DNA from: JAWVFM01 sp963843315
GTDB taxonomy: Bacteria; Actinomycetota; Thermoleophilia; Solirubrobacterales; 70-9
Assembly: GCA_963843315.1 (NCBI GenBank)
Contig: CAWJJU010000001.1
Location: 62,001 to 126,000, forward strand
DNA length: 64,000 nt
Reading direction: 5' to 3'
Shown: piece by piece, positions 6,244 to 15,060 of the stretch
Layout: every line of letters begins with the position of its first letter
Position numbering within the stretch: the first letter of the stretch is position 1
Notes under the pieces: model-generated
Database searches by the model: none
Seen by the model: the letters and a program-made list of their open reading frames with translations, nothing else
What the model was told of the DNA's origin: nothing
Made by a program: the position numbers and the translations under genes

Positions 6244-8865
6244 TTACTTAACGGCGAGCCAATCGGCTCCGACGCCCGCCTGGACGGTGAGCGGTGGGTC
6301 CAGGTCGAAGGCCCCGCACATCTCGCGCTCCACCAGCTCGGAGGCAGCCTCCATCTCGGCCTCCGGGCCCTCGAAGAGCAGCTCGTCGTGGATCTGCAGG
6401 ACGAGCCTGGTGTCCAGGCCCGACTCACCCAGGGCCCGATGGCAGTTGACCATCGCCAGCTTGATGATGTCCGCCGCCGTTCCCTGGATGACCGTGTTGA
6501 CCGCCAGGCGCTCGCCGAGGAGGCGGCGCTGGCGCTGGTTCGAGCGCAGCTCGGGTATGCGCCGCCGGCGACCCATCAGCGTTGCAACGTAGCCGTCGCG
6601 CTCCGCGGACGCGATGGTCTCGTCGATGAAGCGCCGCACGGCCGGGAAGCGCTCGAAGTAGCGCTCGATGTATTGCGCCGCCTCCTCGCGCTCGATGTTC
6701 AGCCGGTCGGCCAGGCCGAAGGCGGAGAGGCCGTACGCGATCCCGAAGTTGACCATCTTGGCCTTCGAGCGCTCCGAGGGCGTGATGGCGTCGGGGTCGG
6801 CGCCGATGATGCCCGCGGCCGTCGCCGCGTGGATGTCCTCGCCCGAGGCGAAGATCTCGCGCAGCACGTCCTCACCGGCGACGTGTGCGAGCACGCGCAG
6901 CTCGACCTGGTTGTAGTCGGCGGACAGCAGGCGGTTGCCCTTCGCGGCGACGAAGCAGGCGCGAACCGGGCGCCCGACGTCGGAGCGGATCGGGATGTTC
7001 TGGAGGTTCGGATTGGTGCTGGACAGGCGACCGGTCGCGGCGGTGACCTGGCTGAAGGTCGTGTGGATGCGGCCCGTCTCGGGGTCGACCAGAGCCGGCA
7101 GGGCGTCGAGGTAGGTGCTCTTCAGCTTGGTCAGCTCGCGCCAGGCCTCCACGGCGGGGACGATCGGATGCTCGTCGCGGATCTGGGCGAGGACCCGGGC
7201 GTCGGTCGAGAACCCGGTCTTGCCCCTGCGCTTCTTGGTCAGCCCGAGCTTGGTGAACAGGACCTCGCCCAGCTGCTGGGGCGAGCCGATCGTGAACGGC
7301 TCCTTCGAGTATCCGTAGATCTCCTTCTCGAGCTCGTCGACGCGCTCCTCCATCCCCTCCTCGATGGCCGCGAGGCGCTCGGTGTCGAGGCCGAGGCCCT
7401 CCTTCTCCATCGCCACGAGCACCTCGACCAGCGGCAGCTCGACCTCGCGCATCACGCGCACCAGGCCAAGCTCCTCCAGCAGGGGGCGCTGCTTGCCCGC
7501 GAGCTCGAACGTCAGGCGCGCATCCGCGGCGGGATCGGCGGGCGGCGGCTCGTCCAGGGAGAGCTGAGCCTGATCTCCGTTCGACTCGGCCGCGCCGCCG
7601 GCGGGCGAGGCGACGGCGATGCCCGCGTCGGCGGCGAGCTCGGCGAGAACGTACGTCCGGCGACCCGGGTCGATGAGGTAGGCGCCGATCATCGTGTCGT
7701 GCTCGATCTCGATGCCGCCGGCCGGCGCGGCGGCGATCACGCCGGTGCGCCCGGTGCCGCCGAGGGACTTGGCGTCGTGGGCGATCATCGGCCTTCCCTC
7801 CAGCGCGCCGGCGAGCTCGGCCGGGGCGGACTCGCCGGTGACGACCTTCTTCCCATCGGTCGCGGCCCAGCTGCCGTCGGCCATCGCGACGGCGGCGGGG
7901 CCCTCCGCCAGGTCGGCGGGCGAGCCCTCCACCGCGTCGATTTCGATCATCTCGTCGACCGCCCTGCCGGGCACCACCTCGCCGAACTCGTCGTCGAGGC
8001 GCTGGATGACCGCGCGCAGCTCGAACTCCGCCGCGAAATCGCGCAGGCCGCTGCGATCGGGCGCCCTGCGGGCCTCGGCGGCGACGTCGACCGGCACGGC
8101 GATGTCGAAATGCATGGTCGCCAGCTGCTTCGAGATGCGGGCGTCGTCGGCGTGCTCGGTGAGGTTCTGCTTGCGCTTGGCCCCCGAGATCTGATCGACG
8201 GAGGCGAGCACCTCCTCCAGCGATCCGAACTGCTGCAGGAGCGCCGCGGCGGTCTTGTCGCCGATGCCCGGGACGCCCGGGATGTTGTCGGACGTGTCGC
8301 CCTTCAGGCCGATGAGGTCGGGGACGAGCTCGGGCGGCACTCCGTAGCGCTCGACGACGCCGTCGGGGTCGTAGATCCGGGTGTCGGTGATCCCGCGCGA
8401 GGTGGTCATCACCCGCACCGAGTCGGAGACAAGCTGGTAGACGTCGCGGTCGCCGGAGACGACCATCACGGGGATACCGGCCTCGGTCGCGTGCCTGGTG
8501 AGCGTGGCGATGACGTCGTCCGCCTCCCAGCCCTCCACCTTGACGTTGCGAAAGCCGAACGCCTCGGAGAGCGGCATCAGGTGGGGCCATTGCTCGCGCA
8601 GGAGGTCAGGGCGCTCGCGGCGGCCCGCCTTGTACTCCGTGTACGTGGTCTCGCGGCCCGAGAGGCCCGCGTCCCAGGCGACGATCACCGCGCGCGGGTG
8701 GTATTCGACGAGGAGCTTCACCATCATCGAGGCGAAGCCGAAGATCGCGTTCGTCGGCCGGCCGTCGGCCGTGGCGATCGATTCGGGCAAAGCGAAGAAA
8801 GCCCGGTAGGCGAGGCTGTTGCCGTCGATCAGGAAGAGCTCGTCACTGTCGGCCTTCTTAGCCAC
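6244..8865 (-). CDS. polA: DNA polymerase I
   Basis: 873 residues: 5'-nuclease domain (ELFLIDGNSLAYRAFFALPE; VVSGDRDVYQLVSD; GLKGDTSDNIPGVPGIGDKT), a degenerate 3'-5' exonuclease-like domain, then a family A polymerase with motif A LSADYNQVELRVLAHV, O-helix KMVNFGIAYGLSAFGLA and motif C LQIHDELLFE. It fills gaps and removes RNA primers in replication and repair. In the middle domain the Asp-x-Glu pair expected for proofreading is missing (PAAVAMADGSWAATDGKK), so it is probably exonuclease-dead, as in Taq. Starts at GTG 8865 just before AKKADSDELFLIDGNS; no nearer ATG fits. Divergent from malic enzyme. Confidence 0.96.
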   Translation of the reverse strand: MAKKADSDELFLIDGNSLAYRAFFALPESIATADGRPTNAIFGFASMMVKLLVEYHPRAVIVAWDAGLSGRETTYTEYKAGRRERPDLLREQWPHLMPLSEAFGFRNVKVEGWEADDVIATLTRHATEAGIPVMVVSGDRDVYQLVSDSVRVMTTSRGITDTRIYDPDGVVERYGVPPELVPDLIGLKGDTSDNIPGVPGIGDKTAAALLQQFGSLEEVLASVDQISGAKRKQNLTEHADDARISKQLATMHFDIAVPVDVAAEARRAPDRSGLRDFAAEFELRAVIQRLDDEFGEVVPGRAVDEMIEIDAVEGSPADLAEGPAAVAMADGSWAATDGKKVVTGESAPAELAGALEGRPMIAHDAKSLGGTGRTGVIAAAPAGGIEIEHDTMIGAYLIDPGRRTYVLAELAADAGIAVASPAGGAAESNGDQAQLSLDEPPPADPAADARLTFELAGKQRPLLEELGLVRVMREVELPLVEVLVAMEKEGLGLDTERLAAIEEGMEERVDELEKEIYGYSKEPFTIGSPQQLGEVLFTKLGLTKKRRGKTGFSTDARVLAQIRDEHPIVPAVEAWRELTKLKSTYLDALPALVDPETGRIHTTFSQVTAATGRLSSTNPNLQNIPIRSDVGRPVRACFVAAKGNRLLSADYNQVELRVLAHVAGEDVLREIFASGEDIHAATAAGIIGADPDAITPSERSKAKMVNFGIAYGLSAFGLADRLNIEREEAAQYIERYFERFPAVRRFIDETIASAERDGYVATLMGRRRRIPELRSNQRQRRLLGERLAVNTVIQGTAADIIKLAMVNCHRALGESGLDTRLVLQIHDELLFEGPEAEMEAASELVEREMCGAFDLDPPLTVQAGVGADWLAVK

Positions 8866-8890
8866 GAGCCCGATCCTACGGATTGGGACT

Positions 8891-8925
8891 GGCGCCTTTG
8901 TGGCGCATACCGCCATAAAGGCGCC
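8891..8925. repeat. 35-nt CATAC-loop hairpin, copy 1
   Basis: Perfectly foldable hairpin: two 15-nt arms (GGCGCCTTTGTGGCG and CGCCATAAAGGCGCC, one G·T pair) around a CATAC loop. The same 15-5-15 geometry and CGCATACCG core occur at 14979-15013 and 35973-36007 with different outer stems. It lies between the divergent polA and malic enzyme starts, so it cannot be a simple terminator for either. Confidence 0.75.
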
Positions 8926-8973
8926 GGGGGCGACTCGTGCCCCTCCTCGAGCCTGCTCGTAAGATGCCCTCCC

Positions 8974-10434
8974 GTGGCCGCCGCCTCCGTATCCGCGCAG
9001 TACTCCGTGGTCGTCCGCGTCGAGCTCGACGCGCGCCAGGAGCCGCTGGGCAAGCTCACCGCCCAGATCGCCGAGGCCGGCGGCGCCCTTCAGGGCGTCG
9101 ACCTCGTCCCGGGCGCGGGCGGCGAGGGCAAGCGGGTGCGCGAGTTCACCATCGACGCGCGCAACCAGCAGCACTGGGAGCAGATCATGCGCGCGATCGG
9201 CTCCACGCGCGGGGCGCGGGTTCTCTCCTACGTCGACCGCACCATGGCCATGCACCGCGGCGGCAAGATCGAACAGCACAACAAGTACCCCCTGAAGACC
9301 CGCGACGACCTCTCCATGGCCTACACGCCAGGCGTCGCTCGCGTGTGTACCGCGATCGCCGACGACCGCTCGCTGGCGTTCGAATTCACGATCAAGAAGA
9401 ACACGGTCGCCGTTGTCTCCGACGGCAGCGCGGTGCTCGGCCTTGGCGACATCGGCCCGGAGGCGGCCATGCCCGTGATGGAGGGCAAGGCGATGCTGTT
9501 CAAGGAGTTCGCCAACGTCGACGCCTTTCCGATCTGCCTCGACACGAACGACCCCGAGGAGATCATCCGCACCGTCAAGCTCCTGGCGCCCACCTTCGGC
9601 GGCGTCAACCTGGAGGACATCTCGGCGCCGCGCTGCTTCGAGATCGAGGAGCGCCTCAAGAGCGAGCTCGACATCCCGGTCTTTCACGACGACCAGCACG
9701 GGACCGCCGTGGTCACGATGGCGGCCCTCTTCAACGCGCTGAAGATCGTCGGCAAGCGCCCCGAGGACCTGCGCGTGCTCGTCGTCGGCCTCGGCGCCGC
9801 CGGCGTCGCCGTGACCAAGATGATGCTTGCCTCCGGCGTCCGCGACGTCATCGGCTGCGACCGCAAGGGCGCGGTCTCCACCGAGCGCGAGGACTACGTC
9901 AACGGCGAGATGAACGAGTCGAAGCGCTGGTACGCGGAGATCTCGAACCCGGAGAAGCGAAGCGGCGGCCCCGGCGACGTCGTCGACGGCTGCGACGTCT
10001 TCGTGGGCCTCTCGGGCCCGGGGATCATCGAGCCCGAGGCACTGGGGAAGATGGCCAACGACGCGATCGTCTTCGCCATGGCCAATCCCACCCCCGAGGT
10101 CATGCCGGAGGAGGCGGAACCCTACGTCCGGATCATGGCGACCGGGCGCTCGGACTACCCGAACCAGATCAACAACGTTCTCGCCTTCCCGGGGATCTTC
10201 CGCGGCGCCCTCGACGCCGGAGCCCCCGCGATCACGGAGGAGATGAAGCTCGCGGCCGCCCAGGGTATTGCCGACGTCGTCGCCGAGGAGGATCTGGCCG
10301 AGGACTACATCATCCCCAGCGTGTTCGACCGCGAGGTGGCGCCGGCCGTTGCGCGCGTCGTCGTCGAGGAGGCCAAGCGCGCCGGCCTCGCTCGGTTCTC
10401 GGACGAGACCGGCGCCTTCGCCACGATCGACTGA
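8974..10434 (+). CDS. NAD(P)-dependent malic enzyme with N-terminal ACT-like domain
   Basis: 486 residues; oxidative decarboxylation of malate to pyruvate. Residues 1-~80 form an ACT-like regulatory domain (YSVVVRVELDARQEPLGKLT), found in many actinobacterial malic enzymes. The catalytic part has MAYTPGVARVCTAIADD, NTVAVVSDGSAVLGLGDIGP and MPVMEGKAMLFKEF, the metal-site region VFHDDQHGTAVVTMA, and the nucleotide fold LRVLVVGLGAAGVAVTK. The start is GTG 8974; the hairpin copy and polA lie upstream. No phosphotransacetylase domain is fused. Cofactor preference (NAD or NADP) cannot be settled by reading. Confidence 0.93.
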   Translation: MAAASVSAQYSVVVRVELDARQEPLGKLTAQIAEAGGALQGVDLVPGAGGEGKRVREFTIDARNQQHWEQIMRAIGSTRGARVLSYVDRTMAMHRGGKIEQHNKYPLKTRDDLSMAYTPGVARVCTAIADDRSLAFEFTIKKNTVAVVSDGSAVLGLGDIGPEAAMPVMEGKAMLFKEFANVDAFPICLDTNDPEEIIRTVKLLAPTFGGVNLEDISAPRCFEIEERLKSELDIPVFHDDQHGTAVVTMAALFNALKIVGKRPEDLRVLVVGLGAAGVAVTKMMLASGVRDVIGCDRKGAVSTEREDYVNGEMNESKRWYAEISNPEKRSGGPGDVVDGCDVFVGLSGPGIIEPEALGKMANDAIVFAMANPTPEVMPEEAEPYVRIMATGRSDYPNQINNVLAFPGIFRGALDAGAPAITEEMKLAAAQGIADVVAEEDLAEDYIIPSVFDREVAPAVARVVVEEAKRAGLARFSDETGAFATID

Positions 10435-10463
10435 CCGGAAGACGAACGGGGTAGGAAGCGACG

Positions 10464-11372
10464 ATGCGCGTACTCGTCACGGGGGCCAGCGGCCTCATCG
10501 GGATGAACCTCTGCGACAGGCTCCTCGCGCGCGGCGACGAGGTTGTCGCCCTCAGCCGCAACCCGGAGGCGGCGGCAACGACCAACCCCACGGTCTCCTG
10601 GCACGGCTGGAGCTCGACGACGGAGCGCCCGCCCGTCGAGGCCCTGGAGGGCATCGACGCCGTCGTCAACCTCGTCGGCGAGCCGATCGACCAGCGCCAC
10701 ACCCCCGAGGCCAAGGCGCGGATCATGGAGAGCCGGGAGCGCTCGACCAAGAACCTCGTCGACGGGCTCGCCGCGGCCCCGGTCAAGCCCGGGGTCCTCG
10801 TGAGCCAGTCGGCCACCGGCTACTACGGCGATCACGGCGAGGCCATCGTCGACGAGTCGACGCCCGCGGGCAGCGACTTCCTCGCCGAGGTGTGCTCGCG
10901 CTGGGAGGCGGCGGCACAGCCAGCCGCGGCCGCCGGAATCCGTCTCGTCAACACCCGCACCGGCCTCGTCCTCGATCCCTCCGGCGGCCTGCTGAAGCAG
11001 CTGCTGCTGCCCTTCAAGCTCGGCGTGGGCGGTCCCCTGGCGGGAGGTGGCTGGTACATGCCCTGGATCCACCGCGACGACGAGGTCGGGCTGATGCTGT
11101 GGGCCATCGACAATCCGGCGGCCCAGGGCGTCTTCAACTCGGCGGCGCCGAACCCCGTGACCAACCGGGAGTTCTCCAAGGCGCTCGGACGGGCTCTGCA
11201 CCGCCCCTCATTCGCCCCGGTTCCCAAGCTCGCGGTCACCGCCCGCCTCGGTCGCGAGATGGCCGATCACGCCACGGCGAGCATTCGCGCCGTACCGCGC
11301 CGAGCGCAGGACAAGGGCTACGTCTTCAGGCACCCCGAGGTCGGCGAGGCTCTCGCCGACCTCGTGGGCTGA
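10464..11372 (+). CDS. TIGR01777-family SDR epimerase-like protein
   Basis: 302-residue extended short-chain dehydrogenase/reductase. N-terminal NAD(P) motif RVLVTGASGLIGMNLCDRLL, then GIDAVVNLVGEPI, then the family segment QSATGYYGDHGEAIVDE with the active-site tyrosine in the position usual for the YfcH/TIGR01777 group. C-terminal DUF1731-like region includes NREFSKALGRALHRP and RAQDKGYVFRHPEV. The biological substrate of this family is not established. Same strand as malic enzyme (29-bp gap) and the following reductase (15-bp gap), so an operon is likely. Confidence 0.86.
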   Translation: MRVLVTGASGLIGMNLCDRLLARGDEVVALSRNPEAAATTNPTVSWHGWSSTTERPPVEALEGIDAVVNLVGEPIDQRHTPEAKARIMESRERSTKNLVDGLAAAPVKPGVLVSQSATGYYGDHGEAIVDESTPAGSDFLAEVCSRWEAAAQPAAAAGIRLVNTRTGLVLDPSGGLLKQLLLPFKLGVGGPLAGGGWYMPWIHRDDEVGLMLWAIDNPAAQGVFNSAAPNPVTNREFSKALGRALHRPSFAPVPKLAVTARLGREMADHATASIRAVPRRAQDKGYVFRHPEVGEALADLVG

Positions 11373-11387
11373 GCGGCGGCCGGCCCC

Positions 11388-11960
11388 ATGGGCCGCCTCG
11401 TCTACTCGGTCATCGCCTCGCTCGACGGCTACGTGGCCGACGCCGAGGGCAACTTCGACTGGGCCGCCCCGGACGAGGAGGTTCATGCGTTCGTCAATGA
11501 TCTCGAGCGGCCCGTCGGCACCTACCTCTACGGACGGCGCATGTTCGAGACCATGCGCTTCTGGGAGACCGCCGACGAGCCCGAGCCGGTCATGCGCGAC
11601 TACGCCGAGATCTGGCGCGCGGCGGACAAGATCGTGTACTCCACGACCCTGGCCGAGCCCGGCACGGCGAGGACCAGGGTCGAGCCGCAGTTCGACCCCG
11701 CAGCCGTCATCGAGCTGAAGGCCGGCGCCCGGCGGGACATCTCCGTCGGCGGCCCGACGCTCGCCGCCGAGGCCCTGCGCGCCGGGATCGTCGACGAGCT
11801 CCAGGTCTTCGCTGTCCCCGCGGTCGTGGGCGGCGGCCTCCGCGCCCTGCCCGAGGGCATGCGCCTGAACCTCGAGCTCCTCGACGAGCGCCGCTTCGCC
11901 GGCGGGACGGTGTACCTGCGCTACCGGCTCAGCGCGAGCGCAGCGCCGCCGACGGGCTGA
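11388..11960 (+). CDS. Dihydrofolate reductase-like (RibD C-terminal) family protein
   Basis: 190 residues of the RibD-C/DHFR-like fold. Opening VYSVIASLDGYVADAEGNFDW is typical of the small stand-alone YyaP/YwjB-type reductases; VGTYLYGRRMFETMRFW and DISVGGPTLAAEALRAGIVD provide the nucleotide-binding half. These proteins are NADPH-dependent reductases of uncertain substrate, not necessarily folate enzymes. It follows the epimerase by 15 bp and its 3' end overlaps the convergent lipoprotein gene by 32 bp. Confidence 0.85.
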   Translation: MGRLVYSVIASLDGYVADAEGNFDWAAPDEEVHAFVNDLERPVGTYLYGRRMFETMRFWETADEPEPVMRDYAEIWRAADKIVYSTTLAEPGTARTRVEPQFDPAAVIELKAGARRDISVGGPTLAAEALRAGIVDELQVFAVPAVVGGGLRALPEGMRLNLELLDERRFAGGTVYLRYRLSASAAPPTG

Positions 11961-13068
11961 GCGCCCCACCCGGCCCGACCCGGTAGCCCGTCATCCGGTC
12001 CAGCGTCGTGTCGCCCAGCGGGTCGATCGAATAGGTGCCGAGAACCGAGGCGCGGTCCGTGGTGCCGAAGAACGCATCGACCACGCTCCCCCTCGAGACC
12101 GAGTCCGCCGACGCGCGGTCGATCGAATCCAGGACCACGGCCATCGACTCGTAGCCGTAGGCGGCATAGCGGCCGGGCGCCCGGTCGTAGCGGGCGCGAA
12201 AGCGCCGGACGAACCGCTGCCCCGCGGGGGGCAGCTGCGAGGGGTCGAGCGCCGCGGAGGTCGCGAGATCGACCGTCGGGCGCGTTCCGGCGCTCCACGG
12301 CGAGATGAGGGCGTCGGTCGCCATCACCGGCCCGCGAAACGCGTTCCGGCCCCGAAATGGCTTCGACGGCTCGCCCGCCGCGTCCCCGGCGTAGAAGATT
12401 GCGTCCAGCGGCCCCTTGCCGGTCAGAAGCCCCTCCCCGGCATCCTGAAAGCCGGTGCGCACCGAGATCGAGAACGACGAGTGGTCTCCCAAGAGCAGGC
12501 CGACCCGCTCGTAGCCGAGCTTGCGCGCCCAGCCGGCTGCCGCCCGGCCCTGCGCGTAGTCATCGGGGATCACCCGCCCGAAGGTCCTGGCGTCGGCCGC
12601 CTGCTCGTAGACGGGAAGCTGCTCGGAGCCCGCGAATGGGCGCGTGAGCCCGACCGCGCCCGAGGCCGGCGAGACCTGAAGGAGCCGGGCCTCGTTGGTG
12701 ATCGGCTCCGACGTGCGCGTCGCCCCGGACTCGAAGTCGCCGATGTAGGCGATGGCGCTGGTGTCCTGCGTCGCGCCGCGTGCGTTGGCGCCCGTCTGCG
12801 CCGCGCTCCAGCGGGCCGTGGCCGGCGCCCCGCTCGTGTCGTCGAGGTAGGTGGCTCGCACGTCCACGCCTCCCGCCCTGCCCCCGGCATCGGCGAGGGC
12901 AAGGCGCGCGCCGTCGTCGACGTCACGGCCATCGGCGCCGCTCGGGCCGCGCAGGGGCATGGACACGTACACCCGCAGCACGGCGCCGGACTCGATCTTC
13001 GTGTCGCCGGCGCAGCCCCCGGCGGTCGCCGCCAGCAGGGCGACGACGATCGCCGCCGCCCCCCTCAA
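11929..13068 (-). CDS. Branched-chain-amino-acid-type ABC substrate-binding lipoprotein
   Basis: 379 residues. Lipoprotein signal: hydrophobic AAIVVALLAATAGGC with a cysteine lipobox (TAGGC), so it is anchored outside the membrane. The rest is a type I periplasmic binding fold (Peripla_BP_6): GPSGADGRDVDDGARLALAD, IAYIGDFESGATRTSEPITN, RVGLLLGDHSSFS and YAAYGYESMAVVLDSI match LivJ-like proteins. No permease or ATPase gene is nearby, so the ligand and partners are unknown. Start is TTG overlapping the pfk stop (TTGA), suggesting co-translation. Confidence 0.82.
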   Translation of the reverse strand: MRGAAAIVVALLAATAGGCAGDTKIESGAVLRVYVSMPLRGPSGADGRDVDDGARLALADAGGRAGGVDVRATYLDDTSGAPATARWSAAQTGANARGATQDTSAIAYIGDFESGATRTSEPITNEARLLQVSPASGAVGLTRPFAGSEQLPVYEQAADARTFGRVIPDDYAQGRAAAGWARKLGYERVGLLLGDHSSFSISVRTGFQDAGEGLLTGKGPLDAIFYAGDAAGEPSKPFRGRNAFRGPVMATDALISPWSAGTRPTVDLATSAALDPSQLPPAGQRFVRRFRARYDRAPGRYAAYGYESMAVVLDSIDRASADSVSRGSVVDAFFGTTDRASVLGTYSIDPLGDTTLDRMTGYRVGPGGALSPSAALRSR

Positions 13069-14096
13069 CCGAGAAACGGGGCCGCCGCCTCGTAGTCCTC
13101 AGGAGGAACGGTGCGCAGCTCGGCGACCGCGTCGCTCAGCGGCACCAGCTCGATCCTGGTGCCGTGAAGGGCGGGCATCATGCCCCAGTCGCCGTTGTGG
13201 GCCGCGTCGATGGCGCCCACCCCGAGCCTGGTCGCGAGCACGCGGTCGAAGGCGGTGGGCGTGCCCCCGCGCTGCGTGTGCCCAAGCACGGTGGCGCGGG
13301 TCTCGAACCCCGTTCGCTGCTCGATCTCCCGCTCCAGCAAGCTCCCGATGCCGCCGAGGCGCTCATGCCCGAACTCGTCTTTGTCGCCGCCGAGGACCTC
13401 GAGCGTCCCCTCCACGGGCGTCGCTCCCTCGGCCGCCACGACGATGGAGAAGGCGCTGCCACGGTCGCGCCGGCGGGTGATGAGCGAGCACACCTCCTCG
13501 ATGTCGAACGGCCGCTCGGGAATGAGGATCACGTCGGCGCCGCCGGCGAGACCCGAGTGGAGGGCGATCCAGCCCGCGTGGCGGCCCATCACCTCCACGA
13601 CCATCACCCGGTGATGCGACTCGGCCGTGGAATGCAGGCGGTCGATCGCCTCGGTGGCCACCTGAAGCGCCGTGTCGAAGCCGAAGGTCAGGTCGGTCGC
13701 GCCCAGGTCGTTGTCGATCGTCTTGGGGACGCCGACCACGTTGAGGCCGAGATCGCCGTGAAGCTTCGCTCCTGCCCCGAGTGTGTCCTCGCCCCCGATG
13801 GCGATCAGGCCGTCGAGGCCGAGCTTGGCCATGTTGTCGCGCACGAGCTCCGGGCCGTCCTCGCGCGAGAAGACGTTGGTCCGCGACGTGCCGAGGATGG
13901 TGCCCCCGCGCGGCAGGATGCCCCGGGTCGAGGCGATGTTCAGCTCGGAGTGGGCGAGCTCCAGCGGGCCGCGCCAGCCGTCGCGAAAGCCGACGAACTC
14001 GTGCCCGTAGGTGCCGATGCCCTTGCGGACGATCGCGCGGATGGCGGCGTTCAGCCCGGGGCAGTCGCCGCCGCCGGTGAGCACTCCGAATCGCAT
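13065..14096 (-). CDS. 6-phosphofructokinase, predicted PPi-dependent
   Basis: 343 residues of the PfkA family: N-terminal RFGVLTGGGDCPGLNAAIRA, substrate motifs PKTIDNDLGATDLTFGFDTA, VEVMGRHAGWIALHSGLAGG and VLGHTQRGGTPTAFDRVLA. Two specificity positions read as the pyrophosphate type: GGEDT puts Asp at the site of E. coli Gly104, and PKTIDND has Lys at the site of Gly124. In characterised enzymes Asp104 blocks the ATP α-phosphate, so PPi rather than ATP is the likely phosphoryl donor and the step would be reversible. Start ATG 14096; divergent from the MBL gene 33 bp away. Confidence 0.92.
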   Translation of the reverse strand: MRFGVLTGGGDCPGLNAAIRAIVRKGIGTYGHEFVGFRDGWRGPLELAHSELNIASTRGILPRGGTILGTSRTNVFSREDGPELVRDNMAKLGLDGLIAIGGEDTLGAGAKLHGDLGLNVVGVPKTIDNDLGATDLTFGFDTALQVATEAIDRLHSTAESHHRVMVVEVMGRHAGWIALHSGLAGGADVILIPERPFDIEEVCSLITRRRDRGSAFSIVVAAEGATPVEGTLEVLGGDKDEFGHERLGGIGSLLEREIEQRTGFETRATVLGHTQRGGTPTAFDRVLATRLGVGAIDAAHNGDWGMMPALHGTRIELVPLSDAVAELRTVPPEDYEAAAPFLG

Positions 14097-14129
14097 GCCC
14101 GGACCATAACCCCCTTGGGCAATAGGCTC

Positions 14130-14957
14130 GTGGCCGTGCGAGTGCGGCACCTCAACTGCGGCAGCTTCTGCCCCCGGCCCGCCCGCCTGCTGGCCGGGAC
14201 GGGCGGCTGGACCGAGCCCGCGCAGCTCGTCGCCCACTGCCTGCTGATCGAGTCGGGCGGAGAGCTGGTGCTGGTCGACACTGGACTGGGCACCGCCGAG
14301 GCGGAGAACCCGCACAGCATCCCTCTCCCCACCCGCCTTCTGATCGCGCCCCGGCCGCGGATGGTCGACACGGCGATCAGCCAAGTCCGGGAGCTCGGGC
14401 TCGATCCCGCCGACGTTCGCCACATCGTCGTCACGCATCTGGACTTCGACCACGCCGGCGGCCTGGCCGACTTCCCCCAGGCCGAGGTCCACGTGCACAG
14501 CACCGAACTGCAGGCCGCGCAGTCCCCGCCGCTCAGCGAGAAGCTCAGGTACATGCAGGGCCAGTGGGCGCACGGGCCGCGCTGGGCCGAGCACGACGTC
14601 TCAGGCGAGAGCTGGTTCGGGTTCGAGAGCGTGCGGATGCTCGACGGATTCGAGGTCGAGATCGCCATGCTGCCCCTCGTCGGCCACTCCCGCGGGCACT
14701 GCGGGGTCGCGGTGAAGGACGATCGGGGCTGGCTGCTCCACTGCGGCGACGCCTATTTCCACGCCGGCGAGGTCGCCACGCCAAGCTCGTGCCCCGCGGG
14801 CCTGGGTGTCTTCGAGAGCCTCGTTGGCTCCGACAACGCCGCTCGCCGCGACAACGTCGAGCGTCTGGGCGAGCTCGCTCGCGACCACGGCGACGAGGTG
14901 CGCCTGATCTGCTCCCACGACAAGTCGGAGCTCGAACGGGAGCGAAACAGGCACTGA
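14130..14957 (+). CDS. MBL-fold metallo-hydrolase
   Basis: 275 residues with the metallo-β-lactamase metal motif HIVVTHLDFDHAGGLADF, a second metal histidine in LPLVGHSRGHCGVAV, an aspartate in LLHCGDAYFH and a terminal LICSHDKSEL. This is the AttM/lactonase-like glyoxalase II superfamily; the substrate is not predictable. GTG starts at 14130 or 14136 are both possible. The 35-nt hairpin lies just downstream. Confidence 0.85.
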   Translation: MAVRVRHLNCGSFCPRPARLLAGTGGWTEPAQLVAHCLLIESGGELVLVDTGLGTAEAENPHSIPLPTRLLIAPRPRMVDTAISQVRELGLDPADVRHIVVTHLDFDHAGGLADFPQAEVHVHSTELQAAQSPPLSEKLRYMQGQWAHGPRWAEHDVSGESWFGFESVRMLDGFEVEIAMLPLVGHSRGHCGVAVKDDRGWLLHCGDAYFHAGEVATPSSCPAGLGVFESLVGSDNAARRDNVERLGELARDHGDEVRLICSHDKSELERERNRH

Positions 14958-14978
14958 TGGCGGCCGGCCCGGACCAAG

Positions 14979-15013
14979 TCGCAGTCTTGGTCGCATACCG
15001 ACCAAAACTGCGA
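14979..15013. repeat. 35-nt CATAC-loop hairpin, copy 2
   Basis: Arms TCGCAGTCTTGGTCG and CGACCAAAACTGCGA (14 of 15 pairs) around CATAC. Between convergent genes, so it could also stop transcription here. Nearly the reverse complement of the copy at 35973-36007, and the same geometry as 8891-8925. Confidence 0.75.
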
Positions 15014-15060
15014 GCCGGCTCAGTCGGCGGGCGGCGGGCGCTCCGCCCGCCCTCGTTGCC

